Assembly: GCF_001305855.1 (NCBI RefSeq)
Contig: NZ_LIXZ01000014.1
Location: 1 to 64,000, forward strand
Direction: 5' to 3'
Origin: Rossellomorea vietnamensis
GTDB taxonomy: Bacteria > Bacillota > Bacilli > Bacillales > Bacillaceae_B
DNA: 64,000 nt
In this document: positions 44,505 to 54,008 of the stretch, piece after piece
Layout: every line of letters starts with the position of its first letter
Position numbering within the stretch: the stretch's first letter is position 1
Made by a program: the position numbers and the translations under genes
Notes under the pieces: generated by a model
Seen by the model: only the letters and a program-made list of their open reading frames with translations
The model's database searches: none
What the model was told of the DNA's origin: nothing

Positions 44505-45263
44505 ATGCCGCCTAGAAGAATGAGAAATCAAGGTCAGGATATGCGAAATCCTTTCGGAATGAGACAGCGCCAGGGTAACGGATTCGGGTTACAGCAAGCC
44601 GGGAGAAATACTTTCGGGTTGGGACAACGGCAAGGTAACGGGTTCGGATTGCAGCAATCTGGCAGGAATCAATTCGGGATGGGACAGTCACAGCCCCCGC
44701 CTTTTCAATTTGGAAGGCAAAATCCAAATCAAGGCTTTAATATGGGAATGAATCAAAGAGGCAGAGGCAGAGGACAAGGCAAAGGGCTGCTTTCGAAGTT
44801 CCTGAAAAAAGGGGAAAATCGCAATGCCGGCGGTGGCGGACTTTTAGAACAGTTTACGAGGTCTTCTGCAGGTGAAGCGGGATTTGAACGATCACCGCAG
44901 GCAGCGGGCGGAATCATCCAATCTCTCTTGAATCCCGGCAATGTCAATTCCTTTCTGTCTAACACTCAACAAATGCTACAGACTGCACAACAACTGGGTC
45001 CGATGTTTCAGCAATACGGTCCAATGGTCAAAAATATCCCATCTCTTTGGAAGCTGTACCGCGGGTTTAAGGATATGTCTGCTGAAACGCCTGATGAACC
45101 ATCTGTAGAGATACAAAGTGACGAAAGCGACAACATCCCTGAAACAGAAACCCCTGTGAAGAAAAAAAAGAAAAAGAAACCCTCAGTAAAAATTACTGAA
45201 GAAGAAGATTGGGAAGAAGAGGCACCGTCTAAATCACAATCAAAACCAAAACTATATATATAA
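44505..45263 (+). CDS. yqfQ: YqfQ/VrrA-like low-complexity protein
   Basis: A 252-residue protein. Residues 17-63 contain 2.3 copies of a 20-residue unit (FGMRQRQGNGFGLQQAGRNT, then a near copy, then a partial). A Gly/Arg-rich stretch and a conserved central region follow (about 115-205, SLLNPGNVNSFLSNTQQMLQ). The tail is highly charged, with acidic Glu/Asp and a seven-lysine run. The N-terminus (PPRRMRNQGQ) and the central domain match the VrrA/YqfQ family, whose repeats vary in number in B. anthracis. No signal or membrane helix. A sigma-K promoter fits a spore coat or crust component. AAAGGAGG lies 8 bases from the ATG. Confidence 0.88.
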   Translation: MPPRRMRNQGQDMRNPFGMRQRQGNGFGLQQAGRNTFGLGQRQGNGFGLQQSGRNQFGMGQSQPPPFQFGRQNPNQGFNMGMNQRGRGRGQGKGLLSKFLKKGENRNAGGGGLLEQFTRSSAGEAGFERSPQAAGGIIQSLLNPGNVNSFLSNTQQMLQTAQQLGPMFQQYGPMVKNIPSLWKLYRGFKDMSAETPDEPSVEIQSDESDNIPETETPVKKKKKKKPSVKITEEEDWEEEAPSKSQSKPKLYI

Positions 45264-45269
45264 AAGCCG

Positions 45270-45312
45270 CATCCCTAAAGGTATTAACTCACCTGACAGG
45301 GATTATTTTTTT
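45270..45312 (+). terminator. Probable terminator of yqfQ
   Basis: ATCCCT...AAAGGT pairs imperfectly with ACCTGAC-AGGGAT and is followed by TATTTTTTT. The stem is broken, so strength is uncertain. Confidence 0.55.
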
Positions 45313-45444
45313 GAGTTGCTATCCAAGGGTCCAAAGCTTGTATATCATGTAAAAATGCCCTTTCACTTCGTTCTCTTTGTCAGACTGACCTTTCTCCTTT
45401 ATAATGAAGACAAAACACACTCTCTTGTAGGAGGATATTTATAG

Positions 45445-46401
45445 ATGGATATTATTAAGATTACTCCGAGAGGCTATTGTTATGGTGTGGTAGATGCAAT
45501 GGTCATTGCCAGAAATGCCGCACTAGACAAATCGCTTCCTCGTCCAATTTATATTCTGGGGATGATCGTCCATAACAAACATGTAACGGATGCGTTTGAA
45601 GAAGACGGAATCATCACTCTCGATGGCAGCAACAGAAAAGAAATCATTGAACAGGTCAATGAAGGAACGGTGATCTTCACAGCTCACGGGGTATCCCCTG
45701 AAGTGAAGGAAATCGCAAAGCAAAAAGGACTTGTCACCCTGGATGCAACATGTCCAGACGTCACGAAGACTCATGACCTGATCCGGGCAAAAGAAGCTGA
45801 AGGCTATGATGTCATTTATATCGGGAAAAAGGGACACCCTGAACCTGAAGGGGCTGTCGGGGTCGCACCCGATATCGTTCACCTTGTAGAAACGGCGGAG
45901 GATGTCGAAAAGCTATCCATTGACAATGAGAAAATCATCGTGACGAACCAAACGACCATGAGTCAGTGGGATGTACTCGATACAATGGACAAAGTGAAGG
46001 AGATGTATCCTCATGTCGAGCTGCACAAGGAGATCTGCCTTGCGACACAAGTCCGACAGGAAGCAGTGGCGGAGCAGGCAGGAGATGCCGATGTTCTCAT
46101 CGTCGTCGGTGATCCGAAGAGTAATAACTCCAACCGCCTTGCCCAAGTCTCGAAGGATATCGCAGGTACTCCCGCACACCGTATTTCAGACATCAGTGAA
46201 CTCGACATAGAGTGGATCAAAGATGCGGGTGTCGTCGCTGTCACAGCCGGTGCGTCCACTCCAACGCCGATTGTCAAGGAAGTCATTAAATTCCTTGAAG
46301 CCTTTGACCCAAATGATGAAACCACTTGGACAAGAGAGCGCAATGTTCCTTTAAACAAAATACTCCCTAAAGTCCGAAAAGCGAAAATGGGAACAAAATA
46401 A
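45445..46401 (+). CDS. ispH: 4-hydroxy-3-methylbut-2-enyl diphosphate reductase (IspH)
   Basis: A 318-residue iron-sulfur enzyme that makes IPP and DMAPP from HMBPP, the last step of the MEP pathway. The three cluster cysteines are in [10 protein letters not shown] (about Cys12), [12 protein letters not shown] and [13 protein letters not shown], and the catalytic TNQTTMS motif is present. GTAGGAGG precedes the ATG. It ends at a bidirectional terminator shared with yqfO. With ispG it completes the pathway's final two steps within this window. Confidence 0.97.
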   Translation: MDIIKITPRGYCYGVVDAMVIARNAALDKSLPRPIYILGMIVHNKHVTDAFEEDGIITLDGSNRKEIIEQVNEGTVIFTAHGVSPEVKEIAKQKGLVTLDATCPDVTKTHDLIRAKEAEGYDVIYIGKKGHPEPEGAVGVAPDIVHLVETAEDVEKLSIDNEKIIVTNQTTMSQWDVLDTMDKVKEMYPHVELHKEICLATQVRQEAVAEQAGDADVLIVVGDPKSNNSNRLAQVSKDIAGTPAHRISDISELDIEWIKDAGVVAVTAGASTPTPIVKEVIKFLEAFDPNDETTWTRERNVPLNKILPKVRKAKMGTK

Positions 46402-46407
46402 GAATGT

Positions 46408-46441
46408 TGAAAGGCCCCCTGCTATTTTGCAGAGGGCCTTT
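46408..46441. terminator. Bidirectional intrinsic terminator
   Basis: AAAGGCCC-c-CTGC / GCAG-a-GGGCCTTT between the convergent ispH and yqfO genes. Confidence 0.9.
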
Positions 46442-46445
46442 ATTA

Positions 46446-47564
46446 TTACATATACGTAAAGGGGTTCGTTTCCGCCTTCGAAGCAAAGATATTCACAATA
46501 TACCCTTTTTCCGAGCATCTTTTGGCCAAATGAGCGGCTACACCATCTTTCATCACTTTTTCAATATGATGACCTGCATCTACGACATTTAGCCCCATCA
46601 TCATGGCGTCATGAGCCGTATGATAATAGATATCTCCGGAGACGAATACATCAGCACCCTGTCTCTTGGCTTTTCCGATGAACTTATTTCCATCCCCGCC
46701 GAGTACCGCCACTTTCTTCACCTTCGCTTCGCCGTCCCCAATCAACCTGATTCCATCCATGCCTAATGTTTTCTTCACAAACAGTGCAAAGTCCTTCAGG
46801 CTCATTTCCTCTCTTAAATCTCCTATCCGGCCGAGCCCAAGGGCTTTAGACCCGTTCTCAAGGGAGTAGATATCATAGGCGATCTCTTCGTATGGATGAT
46901 GGGTAAACATCGCTTTCAATACCTTTTTCTCCAGGGAAACAGGATACACCGTCTCCACCTTTTCTTCTGAAACCTCTTCAAGTGCGCCCTGCTTCCCGAT
47001 ATGAGGATTGGTCCCATCCCCGGGCAGGAATCTCCCTTGTCCTTCGGAGGAGAAACTGCAGTGGGAATAGTTTCCGACATGTCCGGCTCCGGCTTTCCCT
47101 AAAGCCCCCCTCAGTTCCCCTGCATGTTCTTTCGGCACATATACCGCCAGTTTACGGAGTTCTTCCTGATAGGTAGGTACGAGTACAGAAGGATCCTGTA
47201 ACTGGAGCTTAGCTGCGAGCAGATCATTCACACCGCCTACTGCCACATCCAGATTGGTATGGGCAGCATACACAGCAATATCGTGTTTGATCAGCTTTTC
47301 AATCATTCTTCCCTGATACGAATCAGTTTGCAAAGATTTTAGTGGTCGAAATAATGGCGGATGATGGGCAATGATCAATTTGACATTATTCTTGATCGCT
47401 TCATCCACGACATTTTCCAAGACGTCCAAGGTGATCATTACATTTTCGACCTTCTCATTCAGCTTACCGATTTGAAGTCCGATGGGATCTCCGCTTTCAG
47501 CCAGATATTTTGGGGAGAATTCTTCAAAAAGCTGAATCATTTCATGGCCGTTTACTGTTTTCAT
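46446..47564 (-). CDS. yqfO: NIF3-family protein YqfO
   Basis: A 372-residue NIF3/DUF34 protein. The split NIF3 domain (about 1-130 and 265-370) contains the metal sites IIAHHPPLF, AAHTNLDVA and the C-terminal VDAGHHIEK. A PII-like CutA insert (about 135-255) reads KLAVYVPKEHAGELRGALGK. NIF3 proteins are metal-binding hexamers linked to GTP cyclohydrolase I type 2 activity or metal handling; the true substrate is debated. Its start overlaps the trmK stop by 4 bases (ATGA), a conserved pair in Bacilli. Confidence 0.93.
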   Translation of the reverse strand: MKTVNGHEMIQLFEEFSPKYLAESGDPIGLQIGKLNEKVENVMITLDVLENVVDEAIKNNVKLIIAHHPPLFRPLKSLQTDSYQGRMIEKLIKHDIAVYAAHTNLDVAVGGVNDLLAAKLQLQDPSVLVPTYQEELRKLAVYVPKEHAGELRGALGKAGAGHVGNYSHCSFSSEGQGRFLPGDGTNPHIGKQGALEEVSEEKVETVYPVSLEKKVLKAMFTHHPYEEIAYDIYSLENGSKALGLGRIGDLREEMSLKDFALFVKKTLGMDGIRLIGDGEAKVKKVAVLGGDGNKFIGKAKRQGADVFVSGDIYYHTAHDAMMMGLNVVDAGHHIEKVMKDGVAAHLAKRCSEKGYIVNIFASKAETNPFTYM

Positions 47565-48271
47565 GTGATAAGGACCTCCTCAACCATTTTGATTTTGTGC
47601 AGAAGCTCATTTTTACGCGCTTCCAACTCTACGGTCTGCTCTGCCTTTTTCATGTTATTCACGATATTCTTCCACTGACGGAGTTCCTGATTCCATTTTT
47701 TAATGAATGCATCATTCCGATCTTTCATCAAGAACGGCCCGAGCAGCAGTTCTTTTTCAAGTTCTTTGGAATAGTGAGTGTGTGGATTTCCTTTTTCCGC
47801 TATCAAAATTTCATATAGCTTATCATCTTCTTCAAGAATTTCCTCACCGATCAAATCCCATCCATTGTCCATCAGCCACGTCCTGATCGATTTCGCACTC
47901 ACATTGGGCTGGAGGATCAGTCTTGTACCGTCCGCAAGCTTGTCCTTGCCTTCCTCCAAAATCGATGCAATTAATGCACCACCCATTCCCGCAATCGTAA
48001 TACAATTTACTTCGCCGGGAGATACGACTTCTAAGCCATTGCCCAGTCTCACTTCTACTTCCCGGGTCAGCCCAGCATCTTCCACTTGTTTTTTCGCAGA
48101 AAGGTAAGGTCCTTTTACCACCTCACCGGCGATCGCTTGTGAAGCGATGCCTTTATTGACTGCATAGCAGGGAAGGTAGGCATGATCTGAACCGATATCG
48201 GCAATTTTAGATTGTTCTGGTATGTATGAAACAACTGTTTCAAGTCGTTTTGATAATTGTTGAATATTCAT
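47561..48271 (-). CDS. trmK: tRNA (adenine-22-N1)-methyltransferase TrmK
   Basis: A 236-residue SAM-dependent methyltransferase that modifies A22 of tRNA. The SAM motif I is KIADIGSDHAYLPCYAV. The catalytic-type loop is NCITIAGMGGALIASILEEG. A C-terminal coiled-coil (about 170-236) is typical of TrmK. ATG 48271 is taken because AAAGGTG lies 6 bases upstream. It is coupled to yqfO by an ATGA overlap. Confidence 0.94.
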   Translation of the reverse strand: MNIQQLSKRLETVVSYIPEQSKIADIGSDHAYLPCYAVNKGIASQAIAGEVVKGPYLSAKKQVEDAGLTREVEVRLGNGLEVVSPGEVNCITIAGMGGALIASILEEGKDKLADGTRLILQPNVSAKSIRTWLMDNGWDLIGEEILEEDDKLYEILIAEKGNPHTHYSKELEKELLLGPFLMKDRNDAFIKKWNQELRQWKNIVNNMKKAEQTVELEARKNELLHKIKMVEEVLIT

Positions 48272-48340
48272 TCGTTCACCTTTACTCATTTTTATTGGTC
48301 CTGCTTATCTGATACTCATTCTAACCAACTTTTCCATATA

Positions 48341-48376
48341 AAAAAAGCCCTTTGCCCAAAGACAAAGAACCTTTTT
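48341..48376 (-). terminator. Intrinsic terminator of cccA
   Basis: On the minus strand AGGTTCTTTG / CAAAGGGCTT pairs with G-U wobbles around a 7-base loop and is followed by seven Us. Confidence 0.75.
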
Positions 48377-48386
48377 CATTCATTCA

Positions 48387-48761
48387 TTATTTAAGTGATT
48401 TGATCCAGTCTGCCATTGCATCAAGATTTTCATCTGCTACAAGACCAGCCGGCATGATGCCTCCACCATTTTTGATTCTATCTTTGATCTCGTCTTTTGA
48501 CAGCTTCGTTCCTTTAAGAGCAGGACCCGCGCCACCTTCATAGTTCCCACCATGACAAGATACACAAGACTCCTTGTACTTAGCTTCCGGATCGAACTCC
48601 CCGCTTGAAGCTTCTTCGCCTTCTTTGCCGGCAGTCTCACCATGCTTTTCATCCTTCGCTTTTTCATCGGCATTGTTAAGGCCTTCAATCGATAAGAAGA
48701 AAACAAGACCAATTCCAAGGGCCATGATCAGTACGAATGGAATGATTGGATTACGATTCAT
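48387..48761 (-). CDS. cccA: Cytochrome c550
   Basis: A 124-residue membrane-anchored cytochrome. One N-terminal helix (IIPFVLIMALGIGLVFFLS) is followed by a Glu/Lys/Gly linker and a c-type domain with heme motif ESCVSCHGGNYE (CxxCH) and the axial Met in GGIMPAGLV. It carries electrons outside the membrane to the caa3 oxidase. ATG 48761 is set by AAAGGAGG 8 bases upstream. It is in the same place as in B. subtilis, between trmK and sigA, though two extra genes now intervene before sigA. Confidence 0.95.
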   Translation of the reverse strand: MNRNPIIPFVLIMALGIGLVFFLSIEGLNNADEKAKDEKHGETAGKEGEEASSGEFDPEAKYKESCVSCHGGNYEGGAGPALKGTKLSKDEIKDRIKNGGGIMPAGLVADENLDAMADWIKSLK

Positions 48762-48951
48762 GAATTTAACCTCCTTTATGTACAACATCCAAAAAATAGT
48801 GCTCTTTTCAACACTTTTTATTTTACTGTAAAAACCGACAAAGTAAAAGTACTATCAATTAACTTTTCCATCTTTCTCACAAATTAGACACATTTCCTTC
48901 TTTTTTCCTGTTTTCATCTTCCATTTCTACGGACGAACGAATCCCTTAAGG

Positions 48952-48999
48952 AAAAAACAGGTGAGCCCTACCGGCCCCCAGTGGACCGACAGAGCTCAC
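48952..48999 (-). terminator. Intrinsic terminator of the acyl-CoA dehydrogenase gene
   Basis: GTGAGC...GG / CC...GCTCAC hairpin, followed on the minus strand by CTGTTTTTT, shortly after the stop. Confidence 0.8.
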
Positions 49000-49023
49000 T
49001 CTTCCTCATTTAGGACTTGACCC

Positions 49024-50166
49024 CTATTGGCAGCCAATCAACCTTGATATAACCATTCTCTGTACTTCTGATGTCCCTTCTCCGATTTCAAGGAGTTTCG
49101 CGTCACGTAAGTAGCGCTCGACATGATATTCTTTCATGTAACCGTATCCGCCATGAATCTGAATCGCTTCGTCGGCTACTTCCATACTGATCTCCGAAGC
49201 ATATAACTTACACATTGAAGCCTCTTTGGAAAATGGTCTTCCCTGATCCTTTAACCAGGCTGCTTTATGGACCATGTTCCTAGCGAGCTCGATCTTCATT
49301 GCCATGTCAGCCAGCTTAAATTGTGTAACTTGAAATTGAGATAACGTTTTACCGAATTGTTTTCTTTCTTTCGCATATTGAAGAGCCTTGTCAAAAGCAG
49401 CCTGAGCCACACCGACGGCCATTGCCCCTATTCCGATCCTGCCCCCATCCAAGGTTACGAGGAACTGCTTGAAGCCTTCCCCTTGCTTCCCTAAAAGGTT
49501 TTCCTTCGGGACTTCCACGTCCTCAAGGACCAGCTCAGTTGTATTGGAGGAATGAAGCCCCATTTTTTCATAATTATCAATGACCGTAAAACCTTTGGCC
49601 TTGGTAGGTACGATGATCGCACTAATCTCTTTATCACCATTGTTCCTGCCTGTAATCGCCGTCAGCGCGAGATGATTCGCATAACTTGCATTGGTGATAT
49701 AACATTTATTACCGTTGATGACCCATTTATCCCCTTTATCTTCAGCAGTGGTTTGGGTTCCCCCCGCATCTGAACCGGCATTGGGTTCAGTCAGGCCGAA
49801 AGCCCCAAATGATTCCCCTGTACAGATCGGCGTTAAGTATTCCTGTTTCTGCTCGTGTGTACCAAATAAATTGATCGGGGCGCCTCCCAGTGAAATATGG
49901 GCAGAGTACGTGATCCCCGTTGAAGCACATGCACGGCTGAGTTCTTCCGTTACGATGGCAAAGCTTACCGTATCCGCTCCGGCTCCACCATATTCTTCCG
50001 GAAAGGGAAGTCCCATCATCCCCAGATCAGAAAGTTTCTTGAAAATTTCTTTTGGAAATTCCTTTGTGCGGTCGCGGTCCAAAGCACCAGGCGCCACTTC
50101 TTCATCAGCGAATTCCCTGATCGTTTTCTTAATCATTGTTTGCTCTTGTGTTAAGTCGAAATTCAT
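49024..50166 (-). CDS. Short/medium-chain acyl-CoA dehydrogenase
   Basis: A 380-residue FAD enzyme that oxidises acyl-CoA to trans-2-enoyl-CoA in fatty acid or branched-chain amino acid breakdown. Flavin and substrate motifs: FGLTEPNAGSDAGGTQT, YITNASYA, RKQFGKTLSQFQ and QIHGGYGYMKEYHVERYLRD. The catalytic Glu lies in LEIGEGTSEVQR. It resembles butyryl-CoA dehydrogenases such as MmgC or AcdA, so chain length is uncertain. No electron-transfer flavoprotein gene is near. It is not found between cccA and sigA in B. subtilis, so it was inserted here or lost there. Confidence 0.93.
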   Translation of the reverse strand: MNFDLTQEQTMIKKTIREFADEEVAPGALDRDRTKEFPKEIFKKLSDLGMMGLPFPEEYGGAGADTVSFAIVTEELSRACASTGITYSAHISLGGAPINLFGTHEQKQEYLTPICTGESFGAFGLTEPNAGSDAGGTQTTAEDKGDKWVINGNKCYITNASYANHLALTAITGRNNGDKEISAIIVPTKAKGFTVIDNYEKMGLHSSNTTELVLEDVEVPKENLLGKQGEGFKQFLVTLDGGRIGIGAMAVGVAQAAFDKALQYAKERKQFGKTLSQFQVTQFKLADMAMKIELARNMVHKAAWLKDQGRPFSKEASMCKLYASEISMEVADEAIQIHGGYGYMKEYHVERYLRDAKLLEIGEGTSEVQRMVISRLIGCQ

Positions 50167-50331
50167 CTTTATCCCCCTTGTCTAACTTTGATGACTGAAA
50201 GCCACAGACTTCTACAGTACATAGAGCTCTTTCAATCATAGTCATACGATTCTATGAATGCGCTCTCATTCCTATTATAAGAGGGTATCGTGAATTTTCT
50301 CAACTTTAAAAAACTTTTAAATTTTCAGAAG

Positions 50332-50871
50332 TTATAGTAATATATAAATTCCTACAAGGAACGCTCCCACACATCCCGCCAGCGTGAAATAATTCATCTT
50401 CCATTTCACCCCTGCACCTATCCAAATAAAACAGTTCAGAAATAAGGTTATGTATAATTGCGAAGTGTTCTCTTCAAAGATCTCCCCCGTTATTTTTATG
50501 GAGGAAAGAAGCAGGATGCACGCAGCTGACGTATAGAGAAGCAAAGGTGAGAATTGTTTCTTAGTATAATAAATTCCTACACCCATTAATAATCCGACAA
50601 AACTTGCCAAAATCGCTGTTTGCAAAACGATTGACAATTCAGTAAAATAAATGACAAATAATGAAATTACTATTGAAGAAATGGAAATCAGGAATTCTTT
50701 TAGGAAGGGTTTTTTCTGAGGTTCCGCAGTTTGACTGGCATTGATCCCTGCTCCTTCTGTATACAGCGCAAGAAGAAAGTCACAATATTGTTCAGGCAGC
50801 ATCTTCGTTTGCTTCCAAAGGAGAATTTCATGGATAATGGTTTCTGTTTTTGAATCCTTTATTCTGGTCAC
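50332..50871 (-). CDS. Unrecognised membrane protein upstream of the ACAD gene
   Basis: A 179-residue protein with a charged soluble N-terminal third (about 1-60, IKDSKTETIIHEILLWKQTK) and about five short hydrophobic helices (about 65-178). I do not recognise a family. The first part, with LPEQYCDFLLALYTEG, resembles the N-terminus of uncharacterised Bacillus membrane proteins that begin with a short helical hairpin. The GTG at 50871 is preferred because AAAAAGGTG lies 8 bases upstream; upstream starts lack a ribosome site. It lies 165 bases upstream of the dehydrogenase on the same strand. Confidence 0.7.
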   Translation of the reverse strand: MTRIKDSKTETIIHEILLWKQTKMLPEQYCDFLLALYTEGAGINASQTAEPQKKPFLKEFLISISSIVISLFVIYFTELSIVLQTAILASFVGLLMGVGIYYTKKQFSPLLLYTSAACILLLSSIKITGEIFEENTSQLYITLFLNCFIWIGAGVKWKMNYFTLAGCVGAFLVGIYILL

Positions 50872-50943
50872 TTTTGTCACACCTTTTTTATTGCATCCTT
50901 TAGCTCTATTCGGCAACGTTCATAAAAAACCCTTTAAATCGGA

Positions 50944-50977
50944 CAAAAAAACTGCCTCTATGCACAATAGAGGCAGT
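50944..50977 (-). terminator. Intrinsic terminator of the sigA operon
   Basis: A perfect stem ACTGCCTCTA / TAGAGGCAGT with a 7-base loop and seven Us on the minus strand, 12 bases after sigA. Confidence 0.95.
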
Positions 50978-50988
50978 AAAGAGTGGTT

Positions 50989-52119
50989 CTATTCCAAAAA
51001 GTCTTTCAAGCGTTTGCTTCTGCTTGGATGGCGCAGTTTTCGAAGGGCTTTTGCTTCGATTTGACGAATACGTTCCCGGGTAACACCAAACACTTTACCC
51101 ACTTCTTCCAATGTACGGGTTCTGCCGTCATCCAGACCAAAACGTAACCGTAGAACATTTTCTTCCCGGTCTGTAAGAGTATCCAGGACATCTTCAAGCT
51201 GTTCTTTCAACAGTTCATAAGCTGCATGTTCTGAAGGAGATTGAGCTTCTGCATCCTCGATGAAGTCTCCAAGGTGAGAATCGTCTTCTTCACCAATCGG
51301 TGTCTCAAGGGATACAGGTTCTTGAGCGATCTTGAGAATTTCACGAACCTTTTCTGGAGTCAGGTCCATTTCTTCAGCAATTTCTTCCGGTGCGGGTTCA
51401 CGGCCCAGATCTTGAAGCAACTGTCTTTGGACGCGAATCAGCTTATTAATGGTCTCAACCATATGAACCGGGATACGTATCGTTCTTGCCTGGTCAGCAA
51501 TGGCACGGGTGATGGCTTGTCGAATCCACCAAGTGGCATACGTACTGAATTTGTACCCTTTCCGGTAATCAAACTTTTCCACTGCTTTAATAAGACCCAT
51601 GTTTCCTTCCTGGATAAGATCCAAAAAGAGCATCCCGCGGCCAACATAGCGTTTTGCGATACTGACAACGAGTCTCAGGTTCGCTTCGGCCAGACGTCGT
51701 TTTGCTTCCTCATCACCATCTTCAATTCTCTTGGCAAGATTGATCTCTTCCTCTGCAGAAAGTAAATCGACTCTACCAATTTCTTTCAGGTACATACGTA
51801 CAGGATCATTTATCTTAACCCCGGGAGGAACACTTAAATCATTGAGATTAAACTCTTCTTCCTCTTCCTTCTCTAACTCCGTGGCACCTGGATCATCATC
51901 TTCGTCACTTTCATTAACGATTTCCACATCCTGTTCACCTAAGTGTGCATAGAATTCGTCCATTTGATCGGAATCCAATTCGAAGCCGGATAATTTATCT
52001 GCAATATCTTCGTATGTGAGGACTCCTCTTTTCTTACCTTGGTTAACTAAAAATTCTTTCACCTGATCAACAGTTAATTCTGACGCTATTTGTTTGGAAC
52101 GCGCTGACTTTTCAGCCAT
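50989..52119 (-). CDS. sigA: RNA polymerase primary sigma factor SigA
   Basis: A 376-residue sigma-70 factor. Region 1.1-like acidic N-terminus ([20 protein letters not shown]), region 1.2 ([20 protein letters not shown]), region 2.4 for the -10 element ([20 protein letters not shown]), and region 4.2 for the -35 element ([20 protein letters not shown]). It directs transcription of housekeeping genes. ATG 52119 follows AAGGAGGGG closely. It is the last gene of the conserved yqxD-dnaG-sigA operon. Confidence 0.98.
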   Translation of the reverse strand: MAEKSARSKQIASELTVDQVKEFLVNQGKKRGVLTYEDIADKLSGFELDSDQMDEFYAHLGEQDVEIVNESDEDDDPGATELEKEEEEEFNLNDLSVPPGVKINDPVRMYLKEIGRVDLLSAEEEINLAKRIEDGDEEAKRRLAEANLRLVVSIAKRYVGRGMLFLDLIQEGNMGLIKAVEKFDYRKGYKFSTYATWWIRQAITRAIADQARTIRIPVHMVETINKLIRVQRQLLQDLGREPAPEEIAEEMDLTPEKVREILKIAQEPVSLETPIGEEDDSHLGDFIEDAEAQSPSEHAAYELLKEQLEDVLDTLTDREENVLRLRFGLDDGRTRTLEEVGKVFGVTRERIRQIEAKALRKLRHPSRSKRLKDFLE

Positions 52120-52152
52120 TTGTTCCCCTCCTTCCAACTTCCTTACAAAACT

Positions 52153-53964
52153 TTATAGAGACTTACGCAGCTGTAAGATTTCCATTGCGATTTGTGCTTC
52201 CTGCCTGTAATCCTTTAGTCTTTCCGCTTCTTTTCTTTCCACTTCTTTTTCTTTTATTCTCAACATCTTTTGATGTTTTAACACCTGGTTAACGTAATCT
52301 GTCAATTCCTGATCCGTACTTTCTTCACTTATGGACATCATTTCGATTTCCGTCACGATCCTTCTGAGCCTTTCATCAGGAAGATACCCGATGAACGCAC
52401 TGGCACTTGGAGGCAGACCTTCTTCATAATAACCCAATAAATAAGTAATAATAGCCTGATGCTCATCGATATTGAGGTTCGTGCCTGCAAGCCACCCCTG
52501 AATCTTATAAGCGATAGTCGGATCCTTCAGCATGTAGGCAATCAACCTTCGCTCAGCGGTTTGGTATGCCGGCAGCAGCCTGGACTGCGTGGGCTGTTTG
52601 AAATTCCCTTGCATACCGACCTGTTTAGGTGGTTTAGCAACGCGATTTTCCGGACCTTGCAATTCAGACAGCTGTTGTTGAAGAGCCTCTAACGATAGTT
52701 CGAACTCATCAGCCAGGTATCTTAAATAATAATCCTTTTCAACCGCTTTACTTAATTGAGTAATTTCCTTAAGTATGTCTTCTATATACTTAAGGCGATC
52801 TCCTTCATCATTTAAGTTTTTATTCAGTTTATAATACCGAAGCTTAAAAGCCATGAACGTCAAACTTACCCCTATTACATCCTGTTGGAATCTTTCTGAA
52901 CCATATTTGGTGATGTAGTCATCAGGGTCTAATTGTTCGGGAATTACGGCTACGCGTATGTCCAACTGATGTTTGTGAAGAAGCTTCCCGGCTCTGAATG
53001 CAGCTTCCACTCCGGCAGAGTCACCATCGTAACAAATGATGATGGAATCCGTTAATCGCTTTAATAGGCCTATTTGCTGTTCCGTCAATGAAGTACCCAT
53101 GGTGGCTACTCCGTTTTCAACCCCGGCTTCGCTTGCTGAAATAACATCGGCAAAGCCTTCAAATAATATCGCCTGCTGTTTTCTTCTAATCATTGCTCGT
53201 GCATCATGATAATGATAAAGGATGCTGCTTTTATTGAAGATCTTTGTTTCTGGACTGTTTAAGTATTTAGGCTGGTCATTCGCATCGATCGTCCTGCCTG
53301 AAAATGCAACAGTATTCCCTTTTGTATCCACAATCGGAAACATGATTCTTCCCCTGAAGCGATCGAGGAATGAATCGTCCCTTTCCCTTCTCACGAGTAA
53401 ACCAGCAGCTTCCATCAGTTCAAGGGAGTAACCCCTCTTCTCCAGAAACTTGACCGTGAAATCCCAACTCGGGAGCGACCAACCTATCTGGAATTTCGTG
53501 ATACTTTCCGTTGTAAAGCCCCTTGCCAGTAAATATTCCAGTGCTTCCTGACCTTCCTTTGTATTTAGAAGGAGATGATGGTAAAATTTACTTAATAAGC
53601 TGTGAGCTTCCATCATTTGCTTCTCGTCCTCTTGAGGAGGAAGCGGTTGATCAGAAGAAGGGGTTTGAATGGCAATTTCTTCTCCGACTCTTGATCCCAG
53701 CTTTTGAGCCGCCTCGAGAAAGCTGAGGCCGTCTACATCCATGAGAAACGTAAATGCGTTTCCTCCTGCACCACACCCAAAGCAATGAAAGATTTGTTTG
53801 TCGGGAGAAACAGAAAAAGATGGAGTATTTTCTCCATGGAACGGACATAAACCAAAATAATTCCTGCCCTGCTTTTTCAGTTGTACATAATCACTGACAA
53901 CATCGACGATATCGGTTGACGATAAAATTTTATTTAACTTATCCTCAGGGATTCTTTCAGACAT
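52153..53964 (-). CDS. dnaG: DNA primase
   Basis: A 603-residue primase that makes RNA primers for Okazaki fragments. An N-terminal zinc-binding domain (CPFHGENTPSFSVSPDKQIF HCFGCG), a TOPRIM core (about 255-340, AILFEGFADVISASEAG, ICYDGDSAG for metal binding) and a C-terminal helicase-binding domain (about 450-600). The KPL or FSGR motif VAFSGRTIDANDQPKYLNS is also visible. It lies 33 bases upstream of sigA, as in most Firmicutes. Confidence 0.98.
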   Translation of the reverse strand: MSERIPEDKLNKILSSTDIVDVVSDYVQLKKQGRNYFGLCPFHGENTPSFSVSPDKQIFHCFGCGAGGNAFTFLMDVDGLSFLEAAQKLGSRVGEEIAIQTPSSDQPLPPQEDEKQMMEAHSLLSKFYHHLLLNTKEGQEALEYLLARGFTTESITKFQIGWSLPSWDFTVKFLEKRGYSLELMEAAGLLVRRERDDSFLDRFRGRIMFPIVDTKGNTVAFSGRTIDANDQPKYLNSPETKIFNKSSILYHYHDARAMIRRKQQAILFEGFADVISASEAGVENGVATMGTSLTEQQIGLLKRLTDSIIICYDGDSAGVEAAFRAGKLLHKHQLDIRVAVIPEQLDPDDYITKYGSERFQQDVIGVSLTFMAFKLRYYKLNKNLNDEGDRLKYIEDILKEITQLSKAVEKDYYLRYLADEFELSLEALQQQLSELQGPENRVAKPPKQVGMQGNFKQPTQSRLLPAYQTAERRLIAYMLKDPTIAYKIQGWLAGTNLNIDEHQAIITYLLGYYEEGLPPSASAFIGYLPDERLRRIVTEIEMMSISEESTDQELTDYVNQVLKHQKMLRIKEKEVERKEAERLKDYRQEAQIAMEILQLRKSL

Positions 53965-54008
53965 ACTCTATCACCTGTTTTTATTTACCCTCTTAATCCA
54001 TTCTGTAC

